Of a stretch of 9,289 nt of DNA, positions 1 through 6,746 are shown piece by piece. The stretch is from the NCBI GenBank assembly GCA_026417195.1, contig JAOADS010000080.1, positions 1-9,289 on the forward strand, given 5' to 3'. The stretch's first letter is position 1. The number at the start of each line of letters is the position of its first letter. A program made the translations under genes and the position numbers. Source of the stretch: Ignavibacteria bacterium (GTDB lineage: Bacteria; Bacteroidota; Ignavibacteria; Tepidaquicellales; OLB5). A model generated the notes under the pieces. It worked only from the letters and a program-made list of their open reading frames with translations, did not search any database and was not told the origin of the DNA.

Positions 1-2
1 CC

Positions 3-1211
3 CTTAACGCAGATGATATTCATGTTCAGCATGACGATAACCTTGAAAACCAGTTAGTCCTGAATATGGGCCCGCAGCATCCGGCTACTCACGGTGTGCT
101 GAGAGTACTCGTTAAGCTGGATGGGGAAACTGTAGTAAGTTCCGTTCCGGAGTTAGGATATCTTCACAGAGGATATGAAAAACTTGCTGAGAATATGACG
201 TTCCATGAATTCATTCCTCACACAGACAGGCTTGATTATCTTGCTCCGCTTAATAATAATGTTGCTTACGTTCTTGCAGTAGAGAAATTACTTAAAATTG
301 AAGTAACTCCGAGGGCAAAATATTTACGAACAATCTGCTGTGAATTAGCAAGAATTGCATCACACTGTGTATGGCTGGGAACGATGGCAATGGACGTTGG
401 TGCGATGACTGTGTTCCTGTGGTCTTTCAGGGAAAGAGAAAAAATTCTTGATATATTAGACCTACTTACCGGTGTAAGGTTTACTACAAGCTACACCCGT
501 ATAGGCGGTATGGCATTGGACATGAGTGTTGAAGCAGAAAATGCAATAAAAAATTTCATAACTCAATTCATACCTAATCTTGAAGAATGCAGGGCTTTGA
601 TTGAAAGGAACAGGATATTTATAGACAGATGCGAAGGAGTAGGTTATATCTCGCCTGAAGATGCACTCTCAATTGGTCTGACCGGTCCTAATCTAAGAGC
701 TGCTGGATTCGCAAGAGACTTAAGAAAAGATGAACCTTACCTGATTTACAACGAAATAGAATTCGATATTCCGACATACACGGAAAGCGATACACTTGCA
801 AGATATTACGTAAGAATAAAAGAATTTTATGAAAGTGTTAGGATAATAAGACAATGTCTGGAAAAGATTCCAAGTGGTCCTATAAATGCTGACGATGCGA
901 AAAACGTTTTGCCTGATAAAGAAAAAGTTTATACCAAAATGGAAGAGCTTATACATGATTTCATGATCGTAAACTTCGGTAACCAGCCAGAAAAAGGAGC
1001 TGAAGCATATCAGGCTGTTGAATCCCCGAAAGGTGAGCTTGGATTTTATATAATAAGCGACGGCAAAGGTTATCCATTCAGATTAAAGATAAGGTCGCCT
1101 TCATTTGTAAATCTTGGAGCGTTACCGATTATGATGAAAGGATGTATGATATCAGACATAGTTGCTATTATAGGAAGCATAGACCCAGTGATGGGAGAAG
1201 CTGATAAGTAA
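3..1211 (+). CDS. nuoD: NADH-quinone oxidoreductase subunit D (complex I 49 kDa subunit), 5' partial
   Basis: Peripheral-arm subunit of respiratory complex I that helps form the quinone-reduction site next to NuoB. The first ATG (66) is not the true start: the frame is open back to the window edge and encodes 21 further residues ending in QLVLN just before MGPQHPATHG. NuoD proteins normally carry such a segment ahead of the MGPQHPSTHG signature, so the gene begins upstream of the window. Counting from that Met, His9 (in THG) and Tyr58 (in DRLDYL) have the same 49-residue spacing as the quinone-site His38/Tyr87 of Thermus Nqo4 as I recall it. The C-terminus GSIDPVMGEADK is the normal family ending, so the 3' end is intact. 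nuoE follows 18 bases downstream, consistent with one operon. Seen: signatures and intact end. Family knowledge: function. Identification is very secure. Confidence 0.97.
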   Translation, partial: LNADDIHVQHDDNLENQLVLNMGPQHPATHGVLRVLVKLDGETVVSSVPELGYLHRGYEKLAENMTFHEFIPHTDRLDYLAPLNNNVAYVLAVEKLLKIEVTPRAKYLRTICCELARIASHCVWLGTMAMDVGAMTVFLWSFREREKILDILDLLTGVRFTTSYTRIGGMALDMSVEAENAIKNFITQFIPNLEECRALIERNRIFIDRCEGVGYISPEDALSIGLTGPNLRAAGFARDLRKDEPYLIYNEIEFDIPTYTESDTLARYYVRIKEFYESVRIIRQCLEKIPSGPINADDAKNVLPDKEKVYTKMEELIHDFMIVNFGNQPEKGAEAYQAVESPKGELGFYIISDGKGYPFRLKIRSPSFVNLGALPIMMKGCMISDIVAIIGSIDPVMGEADK

Positions 1212-1229
1212 ATAATTCAATCCATAGCA

Positions 1230-1712
1230 TTGAACGAAATCAAATTTACAGAGGAAAACCTGAAAAAACTGGAAGAGGCGAAATCCCGCTATCCGAACAC
1301 ACACGCAGCCCTGATGCCTGCATTATGGATAGCACAGGAGCAGTTCGGCTGGCTTTCAGAAGACGTGATGAGATATGTCGGTAATATCCTTAATATACCC
1401 TATGAACATGTTCTCGGTGTCGCCGAGTTTTATACTATGTATAACAAAAAACCTGTTGGCACGTATCATCTGCAGGTTTGCACAAATATTTCCTGTATGT
1501 TATGCGGCGGTTATGATGTTCTTGATTATATATCAAACAAACTGAACATAAAACCGGGAGAAACCACATCAGACGGGAAATTCACATTGAGCGAAGTAGA
1601 ATGTTTGGGAAGCTGCGGAACAGCTCCAATGATGCAGGTAAATAATTACTATGAAGAAAATCTTACAAAAGAAAAAATTGACCAATTGCTGGAAAAGCTA
1701 TCTAATTCATAA
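1230..1712 (+). CDS. nuoE: NADH-quinone oxidoreductase subunit E (complex I 24 kDa, 2Fe-2S)
   Basis: Thioredoxin-fold 2Fe-2S subunit of the NADH-input module of complex I, binding cluster N1a beside NuoF. The four expected ligands are visible: Cys84 and Cys89 (C-x4-C, CTNISC) and Cys125 and Cys129 (C-x3-C, CLGSC). The N-terminal helical part (residues 7-70) carries the usual family pattern with ALMPALWIAQEQFGWLS and GVAEFYTMY. Length (160 aa) is typical. The start is TTG at 1230; between the nuoD stop in the same frame and this codon there is no ATG or GTG, and the resulting N-terminus fits the family. No clear Shine-Dalgarno sequence precedes it, so translation may be coupled to nuoD. The stop overlaps the nuoF start by one base (TAATG). 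Homologous subunits occur in NAD-dependent hydrogenases and formate dehydrogenases, but the nuoD neighbour argues for complex I. Confidence 0.96.
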   Translation: MNEIKFTEENLKKLEEAKSRYPNTHAALMPALWIAQEQFGWLSEDVMRYVGNILNIPYEHVLGVAEFYTMYNKKPVGTYHLQVCTNISCMLCGGYDVLDYISNKLNIKPGETTSDGKFTLSEVECLGSCGTAPMMQVNNYYEENLTKEKIDQLLEKLSNS

Positions 1713-3016
1713 TGGAGAATTTTGAACCTGTAATATTAAAAAATATACCCGACCTTCATAAATTAGATGTATATCTGAAGCACGGCGGATACAGTGCTCT
1801 TGAAAAGTCCCTGAAGATGAAACCTGAGGGAATAATAGAAGAGGTTAAGAAATCCGGACTGAGAGGCAGAGGAGGAGCATGTTTTCCTACAGGGCTCAAA
1901 TGGTCTTTCATGCCTCAGAAAACTGATAAACCAAAGTATCTATGTTGTAACGGAGATGAATCTGAACCAGCTAGTTTCAAAGACAGGGAAATATTTGAAA
2001 AAAATCCTCATCAGTTCATAGAAGGTACTTTAATAGCTGCTTATGCAATGGGTGTGAAAATTGCATATGTTTACATCAGAGGAGAATATTACAGATGGAT
2101 TGAACTTCTTCAGAAAGCAATTGACGATGCTTACTCAAAGGGATTTATTGGTAAAAATATATTAGGTTCAGATTATTCAGTTGACATATACATTCACAGA
2201 GGAGCTGGGGCATACATATGCGGCGAGGAAACAGCTCTTCTTAATTCAATTGAAGGTAAAAGAGGCATTCCGAGATTCAAACCCCCGTTCCCTGCCAATT
2301 ACGGCTTATGGGGTTGTCCTACAACTATAAACAATATCGAAACACTTGCAAACATACCGGAGATAATAAATAAAGGAGGGGAATGGTTCAGTAAGATCGG
2401 TGAACCTAAACATCCGGGAACACTTTTGTACGGATTAAGTGGTCACATAAATAAACCGGGAATATATGAACTCCCTTCAGGTACTTTGTTAACTGACTTG
2501 ATATATAAGTACGGCGGCGGAGTAAAGGACAATAAACCTATCAAAATGATAATTCCCGGTGGATCTTCAATGCCACCTCTCAGAGGTGATGAAATTGAAG
2601 GTCTTAAAATGGATAATGAAAATCTTAAATCGGTCAATTCCTACATAGGAACTGCCGGTATAGTTGTAATGAATGAAGATACTGATGTTGTAAAAGTGAT
2701 TAAAAGAATAACAAAATTTTATTATCACGAATCATGCGGACAGTGTACACCATGCCGCGAAGGATGTGGCTGGATGCTGAAAATTCTTGAAAGGATAGAT
2801 AATGGATTAGCTACAAGCAAGGATATAGAACTTTTAAATGATGTAGCTAATAACATAGAAGGTAACACTATTTGTGCTTTCGGAGATGCAGCTGCCTGGC
2901 CCGTAAAATGGGCTATTAAGAAATTCCTGCCAGAGTTTGAGAAAAAGGTAAAAAATGAAATCAATCTGCCAATAGCTAATTCCGTTCACTCTTTAAGAGT
3001 AACCTACAAAGTGTAG
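1712..3016 (+). CDS. nuoF: NADH-quinone oxidoreductase subunit F (complex I 51 kDa, FMN and 4Fe-4S)
   Basis: NADH-oxidising flavoprotein of complex I: it binds NADH and FMN and passes electrons to cluster N3. The glycine-rich nucleotide/FMN segment GLRGRGGACFPTG is at residues 49-61 and a second FMN-contact segment, ICGEETALLNSIEG, at 169-182. The SLBB-like region lies around 235-320. The 4Fe-4S ligands are Cys342, Cys345 and Cys348 (SCGQCTPCREG) plus Cys388 in NTICAFGDA. At 434 aa it is a full-length NuoF without the extra N- or C-terminal domains found in HydB/HoxF-type relatives. The ATG overlaps the nuoE stop, implying translational coupling. It is the last nuo gene here: the next gene, 193 bases on, is not nuoG. 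An NAD-dependent hydrogenase subunit is the only real alternative and is unlikely beside nuoD. Confidence 0.97.
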   Translation: MENFEPVILKNIPDLHKLDVYLKHGGYSALEKSLKMKPEGIIEEVKKSGLRGRGGACFPTGLKWSFMPQKTDKPKYLCCNGDESEPASFKDREIFEKNPHQFIEGTLIAAYAMGVKIAYVYIRGEYYRWIELLQKAIDDAYSKGFIGKNILGSDYSVDIYIHRGAGAYICGEETALLNSIEGKRGIPRFKPPFPANYGLWGCPTTINNIETLANIPEIINKGGEWFSKIGEPKHPGTLLYGLSGHINKPGIYELPSGTLLTDLIYKYGGGVKDNKPIKMIIPGGSSMPPLRGDEIEGLKMDNENLKSVNSYIGTAGIVVMNEDTDVVKVIKRITKFYYHESCGQCTPCREGCGWMLKILERIDNGLATSKDIELLNDVANNIEGNTICAFGDAAAWPVKWAIKKFLPEFEKKVKNEINLPIANSVHSLRVTYKV

Positions 3017-3209
3017 AAAAACCCTCCAAATTTCAAAAATTTTAGCATAGAACAAAATTTCTAACGTGATTCTGGTATTGTATTTTTATTTTAAATGGTA
3101 AATATTGCCCGCAAAGTTTAAAGCTTTTTCAGGTTAGTGATAATAATTACCATATTAACTAATTTATTTAATTAAAACTAAAATTAAACTTAAACGGAGC
3201 AAGTAAAAA
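3017..3209. other. A+T-rich intergenic gap between the nuo genes and the envelope operon
   Basis: This 193-base stretch has no credible reading frame. It contains only weak A/T palindromes (for example around 3031-3042), and I see no strong GC-stem terminator for the nuo operon. Near its 3' end GGAG at 3196-3199 is placed about 10 bases before the ATG at 3210 and is a usable ribosome binding site. A new promoter for the downstream operon is likely to lie here because the gap is by far the longest in the first half of the window. Confidence 0.6.
3117..3144 (+). promoter_or_regulatory. Candidate promoter for the envelope operon
   Basis: TTTAAA at 3117-3122 and GATAAT at 3139-3144 are separated by 16 bases and match the sigma-70 -35 (4 of 6) and -10 (5 of 6) hexamers. 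Such matches are easy to find by chance in A+T-rich DNA, and lineages near Bacteroidota may use a different promoter consensus, so this is only a guess supported by its position. Confidence 0.22.
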
Positions 3210-4424
3210 ATGGAGCAAACTGCCAACCTAACCAAAACTGGAGGAAATTCAAATCAGTTATTTGGAAAAGATTTTAAAAAAGACAACTTAGAAAAACGGG
3301 TTAAAGAGTTATTAAGGCAATCAACTGAATACCATGAGTTAAAACAGTACGTAATTAACCGAGGTGTAAACAAAATTCAGAATGAAGGTGTGGCAGGAAG
3401 ATTCGCTCCAGCTATACCATCACTGATAGCTCTCGTTTTGTCTGTCTTTATTGATGTAGCACATGTTCCTTTTCTCGGAAAAGTCGCTGAAAATATGGCA
3501 AACTGGATTTTCCCGGGTTCAGTCACATTAAATAAAGGAGTAGAACCAGTATCTCTGTGGTGGATGCCATTCATAGTTTATGCTCTGTTCATACTTTTGG
3601 CTGAACTTTCTTACAGAAAGCTAATGAAAGAAGTCAGTTCAAAGGGTTGTTCTCAGGAAATTATAGAAAGAATCACAAGCAGATATGCATCTATAGTTGA
3701 TGGTATAGGTACTGCCTTACCTCTTTTAGGTGCTGCTATTTTGTTGATTTCAATAAAAGAAGGTCCGACTATATTTTTAGGTTTCTCAGTACCGTTTGAA
3801 GTAAAAGCTATTGTAATACTTGCTATTGCTAAATTATTTGAAGGTGTCTTTGAAGCACAGGGTTTAAAATTTGCCGAACTCAGGGAAGAACTGAATGACT
3901 TAGAAAAAGAATACTTTACTGAAAGAGAAGACATTCATCAGAGAGCTATTTTACAGAAATTGCATGATGGTTTCGCCATGGGAACCAGCTCAGTAACAGG
4001 ATATGAAAAGTTTTCAAAAGAAGAAGCCGCTGCTATTCAGGATTCTCTTAGAAAAGCTAATGAGTTCAGTGAAAATATCTCAAAACAGGTAGTGATTATG
4101 AAAAATGCTATCTCTGAAATGAGTAAAACAAATATTCATGATTCGGAACTTCTAAAAGAACTCCAGAATACAACTCAGTCACTTACTACAGCTCTTGCTG
4201 CAGCTTCACAGACTAAAGAATACAGCGAAATTATGAAACAAAATCTTGAGTCTATGCGTAACCTTATGAAAGAGCTTGAAAATGTAAAATATCCGGATGA
4301 AGCTTTGCTGAAAGAATTACAGGTTACATCTCATATGCTGACCGAAACTGTAAATTCTCTTAAAGACGCTCAGGCAATAAAAGGTTTAGATAATCTGGCA
4401 TATCTTGCAGGTAAGAGAAATTAA
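3210..4424 (+). CDS. Four-helix inner-membrane protein with long cytoplasmic helical tail; possible GldL- or ExbB-like motor stator
   Basis: No characterised family is certain. The 404-aa protein has a polar N-terminus (1-63), then four likely membrane helices at about 66-89, 116-134, 162-182 and 198-216, and a long charged, helix-rich C-terminal part (220-400) with coiled-coil character. Helix 3 contains GIGTALPLLGAAILL, which resembles the ExbB/TolQ pattern (IGSAAPLLGLLGT as I recall it) and equally the first helix of GldL. Helix 4 ends in LAIAKLFEGVFEAQG, with acidic Glu211 and Glu215 in or at the edge of the membrane, and Asp82 sits in helix 1. The tail holds a near-repeat, SELLKELQNTTQSLT (312-326) and EALLKELQVTSHMLT (364-378). 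No signal peptide is seen. The next gene, 25 bases away, encodes a GldM-like single-pass protein, which supports a proton-driven motor role. A MotA/TolQ/ExbB relative, a GldL relative, or an unrelated membrane scaffold all remain possible. The gene is clear; the function is inference. Confidence 0.9.
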   Translation: MEQTANLTKTGGNSNQLFGKDFKKDNLEKRVKELLRQSTEYHELKQYVINRGVNKIQNEGVAGRFAPAIPSLIALVLSVFIDVAHVPFLGKVAENMANWIFPGSVTLNKGVEPVSLWWMPFIVYALFILLAELSYRKLMKEVSSKGCSQEIIERITSRYASIVDGIGTALPLLGAAILLISIKEGPTIFLGFSVPFEVKAIVILAIAKLFEGVFEAQGLKFAELREELNDLEKEYFTEREDIHQRAILQKLHDGFAMGTSSVTGYEKFSKEEAAAIQDSLRKANEFSENISKQVVIMKNAISEMSKTNIHDSELLKELQNTTQSLTTALAAASQTKEYSEIMKQNLESMRNLMKELENVKYPDEALLKELQVTSHMLTETVNSLKDAQAIKGLDNLAYLAGKRN

Positions 4425-4435
4425 AAACTAGAATT

Positions 4436-4441
4436 GGGGAG
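4436..4441 (+). promoter_or_regulatory. Ribosome binding site of the GldM-like gene
   Basis: GGGGAG lies 8 bases before the ATG at 4450. It is the clearest Shine-Dalgarno sequence within the envelope operon and fixes the start of this gene. Confidence 0.7.
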
Positions 4442-4449
4442 ATACTAAA

Positions 4450-5361
4450 ATGAAAAAAAATAGAGATGTAAAATTTATTATATACCAGTCATTATATATC
4501 TTCGTAGTATGTGTTGTTGCTTTGAAAGGAGCAAATCTTGATCTCACTCAGGTAATTGAAGATGACGGAACAATCAGAGCAAGAATAACCGAAGATTCCC
4601 TACAAAAACTTCTTGATGCACTGAAAAGATCAATTATTGTTGATACTAACATATATGTCTTGATCAAAAAAGAAGATCTGGCACGTATGGATGATAAAAT
4701 AAAACAGCTTGTAGTAAGTGCATCTAATGTAAGCATAACATCATCTCCCGTTTCCGTAACTCAGCCTATAGTGGAACAACCGAAGATTGAGGAGAAACCA
4801 CCTGAGGAGAAAAAAGATCCGGGTGAAATGAAAGAAATAAGAATCGGTAATATAGTCCTTCATCAGTTTACGATGAACACTTTAAATAATCCATATGATA
4901 CACCTCTTGAAATCGTAGGCATAACCACTATACCTCCAAAAAGTTCTAAAACATTTGAAACAGGAGGACAATCATCTGTAGTGATCCGTGTGGGCGATCA
5001 GACAAAAACTGTAGAGTTAAGACCAAATGAAAAACCGAAAATAAGTTTCGCAAGAATCGCTTCTATGGGAGAGGATACACGTGTAAGTGTATTACAGACT
5101 ACTACAGGATTCAGAGTTACAATTACAGATGATTTTCCCGGACAGCTTGATATTAAATTCAACGGTCCTGTCACTGTGAAGCAGCAGGGATCAAACACAT
5201 TTGATGTAACCCTGAATGCATTTGGTTCACGCTCAGCTTTCGAGAGATTTACTGATGGAAAAGATTCCCCATATCAGATAGGTTTTACTGTTACTGTAAC
5301 TGATAAAATAGCCGGACATAAAATAAGTGGTCAAAACACTTTCATTTTCGGAGAATGGTAA
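4450..5361 (+). CDS. Single-pass membrane-anchored periplasmic protein, GldM-like N-terminus
   Basis: A 303-aa protein with a short basic N-terminus, one hydrophobic helix at about 8-26 (FIIYQSLYIFVVCVVALKG), a polar, probably helical segment (30-95), a Pro/Glu/Lys-rich linker (100-124, with PIVEQPKIEEKPPEEKKDP) and a beta-rich C-terminal part (128-303) of one or two Ig-like or sandwich domains. There is no good signal peptidase site after the helix, so I read it as an uncleaved anchor facing the periplasm. The anchor LYIFVVCVVALKG can be laid without gaps on the GldM-type anchor (MYLVFIAMLALN from memory), sharing the Tyr and the Ala-Leu. Like GldM, and unlike ExbD/TolR/MotB, it has no Asp within the helix. 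A partner role to the preceding multi-pass protein is likely from the order, the 25-base spacing and this topology, but it is inference. I do not recognise the C-terminal domain. Confidence 0.9.
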   Translation: MKKNRDVKFIIYQSLYIFVVCVVALKGANLDLTQVIEDDGTIRARITEDSLQKLLDALKRSIIVDTNIYVLIKKEDLARMDDKIKQLVVSASNVSITSSPVSVTQPIVEQPKIEEKPPEEKKDPGEMKEIRIGNIVLHQFTMNTLNNPYDTPLEIVGITTIPPKSSKTFETGGQSSVVIRVGDQTKTVELRPNEKPKISFARIASMGEDTRVSVLQTTTGFRVTITDDFPGQLDIKFNGPVTVKQQGSNTFDVTLNAFGSRSAFERFTDGKDSPYQIGFTVTVTDKIAGHKISGQNTFIFGEW

Positions 5362-5391
5362 GAAACATATTATTAACTAATACATAAAACA

Positions 5392-6663
5392 ATGGAAAAT
5401 AAAACAAACTTCAATCTATTTGTTCTCTTGATGATAGGTTTATTTACTATCATCTTACAAAACTCCAGCATATTTGCTCAGAATGAAGACCCTAATAATC
5501 CAAGAACCTGGAAATATTTTAAAATACTTGCCAGGACTGAGGATGACAGTATCTTCTTTCTGGTTCAGGATGATCTGGGAATAGATCCTAAACTTGAAAG
5601 CTTCAATATAATAGTTAACATATCAGATCCTAATGAACAAAACCAGTATGTTGTTATTGGAGCCGATGAATTTGATCCTTCGGCGACGAGGGCACCTTTT
5701 TCCCAGTTATCCAAAAAAGTTCAGACCGGTCTGATAAACTGGGCAGGAACTAATAAAGAAAACCTTAATCCGAAAAAACTTGATTACGCATCAGTCTTTA
5801 TAGACGTTATTCGTCAGATAAAGATTAAGGAATTCATAGCACCGCCTAAGAAAGAAAGGGCTATCAGAAATACCACAGCCTATATCAATCCATACTTCAC
5901 GGTATTCGGATGGGAACCTCTCGGAATTCCTGTGAAAAGGTCGATAGGTTTCACATTTGGTATGGGAAATAAATATTCAGGTCCATTTGAAAGTGATGAA
6001 ATAAGCGCTGGTTTCAATATGCTCGGAGTAAATGTATCTTATGTTACAAGGATACGTGAATTGAATACGCATGACCTTGGTTCAGACAGTGTTGAAAACA
6101 AACCGTGGAAACAATATAATGCCATATTTATGCCACCCAGAGGTTTGAAATTAACATATGTAATTCCTCTAGGTAACTTCCTGGAAGTAGGGGTTTACAG
6201 CGAAATTAAAGAAACAGGTGTAACTCCCGGGGGCGGACCACCTTTATATGTATTCAGGAATAAGAAAGATTCCACATTAATGCCTAACAATATAGTAACC
6301 GGTTCAAACCTGATAGCCGAGTTCCGATATCCATTTAGAATGTTTGGTTCCACAAGAACACAGTTTTATGTTTCATATTACATGAATGAAACCCATATAG
6401 GTTTATTCACCAGAGAGAGCAGGTTAGTAGGTTCAGTATTTGATTTCAGAGTTAATGCAACTTTAAAGAAGATAAGAAACTTCCAGCTTCTGGTGGAAAT
6501 TATGGTTTCAGACATTGCGGAAAGTTTTGCAAATAACTCTTTTGCTGTAGGTCCTTCTATTAGGTTATCAAAACTTGATACGGGAAAATTCGGACTTCTT
6601 TCTGCATTTGTGAACTTCAGATTCAAACTAGGTGATTATTACGACGAAAGAGAAAAGAAATAA
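5392..6663 (+). CDS. Secreted protein, probable outer-membrane beta-barrel, unknown family
   Basis: A 423-aa protein with a typical Sec signal peptide: a short polar N-terminus, hydrophobic core at 9-22 and a likely signal peptidase I cut after SIFA at residue 29. The mature part starts with a region of about 120 residues (30-150) that looks like a small alpha/beta periplasmic domain. From about 160 onward there are alternating short amphipathic strands with Tyr, Phe and Gly, such as RSIGFTFGMG, LGVNVSYVTR, FLEVGVYSEI, TQFYVSYYMN, FQLLVEIMV and LLSAFVNFRFKLG, typical of an outer-membrane barrel. Unusually, the last strand is followed by a charged tail (DYYDEREKK) rather than ending on an aromatic residue. 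It follows the periplasmic protein by 30 bases with no evident Shine-Dalgarno sequence, and precedes a strong hairpin. It may be the outer-membrane part of the same machine. PorP/SprF-like or porin-like identity cannot be decided from the sequence alone. Confidence 0.88.
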   Translation: MENKTNFNLFVLLMIGLFTIILQNSSIFAQNEDPNNPRTWKYFKILARTEDDSIFFLVQDDLGIDPKLESFNIIVNISDPNEQNQYVVIGADEFDPSATRAPFSQLSKKVQTGLINWAGTNKENLNPKKLDYASVFIDVIRQIKIKEFIAPPKKERAIRNTTAYINPYFTVFGWEPLGIPVKRSIGFTFGMGNKYSGPFESDEISAGFNMLGVNVSYVTRIRELNTHDLGSDSVENKPWKQYNAIFMPPRGLKLTYVIPLGNFLEVGVYSEIKETGVTPGGGPPLYVFRNKKDSTLMPNNIVTGSNLIAEFRYPFRMFGSTRTQFYVSYYMNETHIGLFTRESRLVGSVFDFRVNATLKKIRNFQLLVEIMVSDIAESFANNSFAVGPSIRLSKLDTGKFGLLSAFVNFRFKLGDYYDEREKK

Positions 6664-6681
6664 TCTTAATTTTTGAATAAA

Positions 6682-6718
6682 AGGGACTGTAAAATTAATT
6701 AAATTAATTTCAGTCCCT
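6682..6718 (+). terminator. Long hairpin closing the envelope operon
   Basis: AGGGACTG (6682-6689) pairs perfectly with CAGTCCCT (6711-6718). After a two-base bulge, AAATTAAT (6692-6699) pairs with ATTAATTT (6703-6710), leaving a three-base loop. That makes 16 base pairs starting 18 bases after the stop at 6661-6663. On the + strand it is not followed by a T-run (TGAGTAAAAAAAC follows), so it is not a textbook intrinsic terminator. It could end transcription by another route, protect the 3' end of the mRNA, or partly separate the two operons. Read on the minus strand it is followed by TTTTATT, but there is no minus-strand gene to terminate. Confidence 0.55.
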
Positions 6719-6736
6719 GAGTAAAAAAACGTAAAA

Positions 6737-6741
6737 GGGGG
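6737..6741 (+). promoter_or_regulatory. Ribosome binding site deciding the TTG start of the kinase
   Basis: GGGGG preceded by AAAA lies 5 bases before the TTG at 6747. The frame has an in-frame TAA at 6732-6734, and TTG is the only standard start codon between that stop and the kinase H-box region that leaves an N-terminus, so this site fixes the start. Confidence 0.5.
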
Positions 6742-6746
6742 ATGAT

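Noticed and set aside
66..68. ATG at 66 as the start of nuoD
   Set aside because: The frame is open to the window edge and the upstream residues (QLVLN) fit the segment that precedes MGPQHP in NuoD proteins, so the gene is 5' partial.
720..956. Minus-strand reading frame inside nuoD
   Set aside because: It lies wholly within a well-conserved coding gene, has no recognisable motif and is a by-product of A+T-rich codon use.
2443..2964. Minus-strand reading frames inside nuoF
   Set aside because: They are antisense to conserved NuoF motifs and low in complexity (Ser/Pro/Leu-rich), with no ribosome binding site or family match.
3377..3934. Minus-strand reading frames inside the multi-pass membrane gene
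   Set aside because: They have no coherent domain, and the plus strand encodes clear membrane helices and a helical tail.
3870..4424. Chemoreceptor (MCP) signalling domain in the helical tail
   Set aside because: The tail is helical and rich in Ala, Glu, Lys and Ser, but it lacks the conserved MCP hairpin tip sequence and has four rather than two membrane helices ahead of it.
4450..5361. ExbD/TolR identity for the single-pass protein
   Set aside because: ExbD/TolR carry an essential Asp in the membrane helix and are about 140 aa; this helix has no Asp and the protein is 303 aa. GldM-like is the better comparison.
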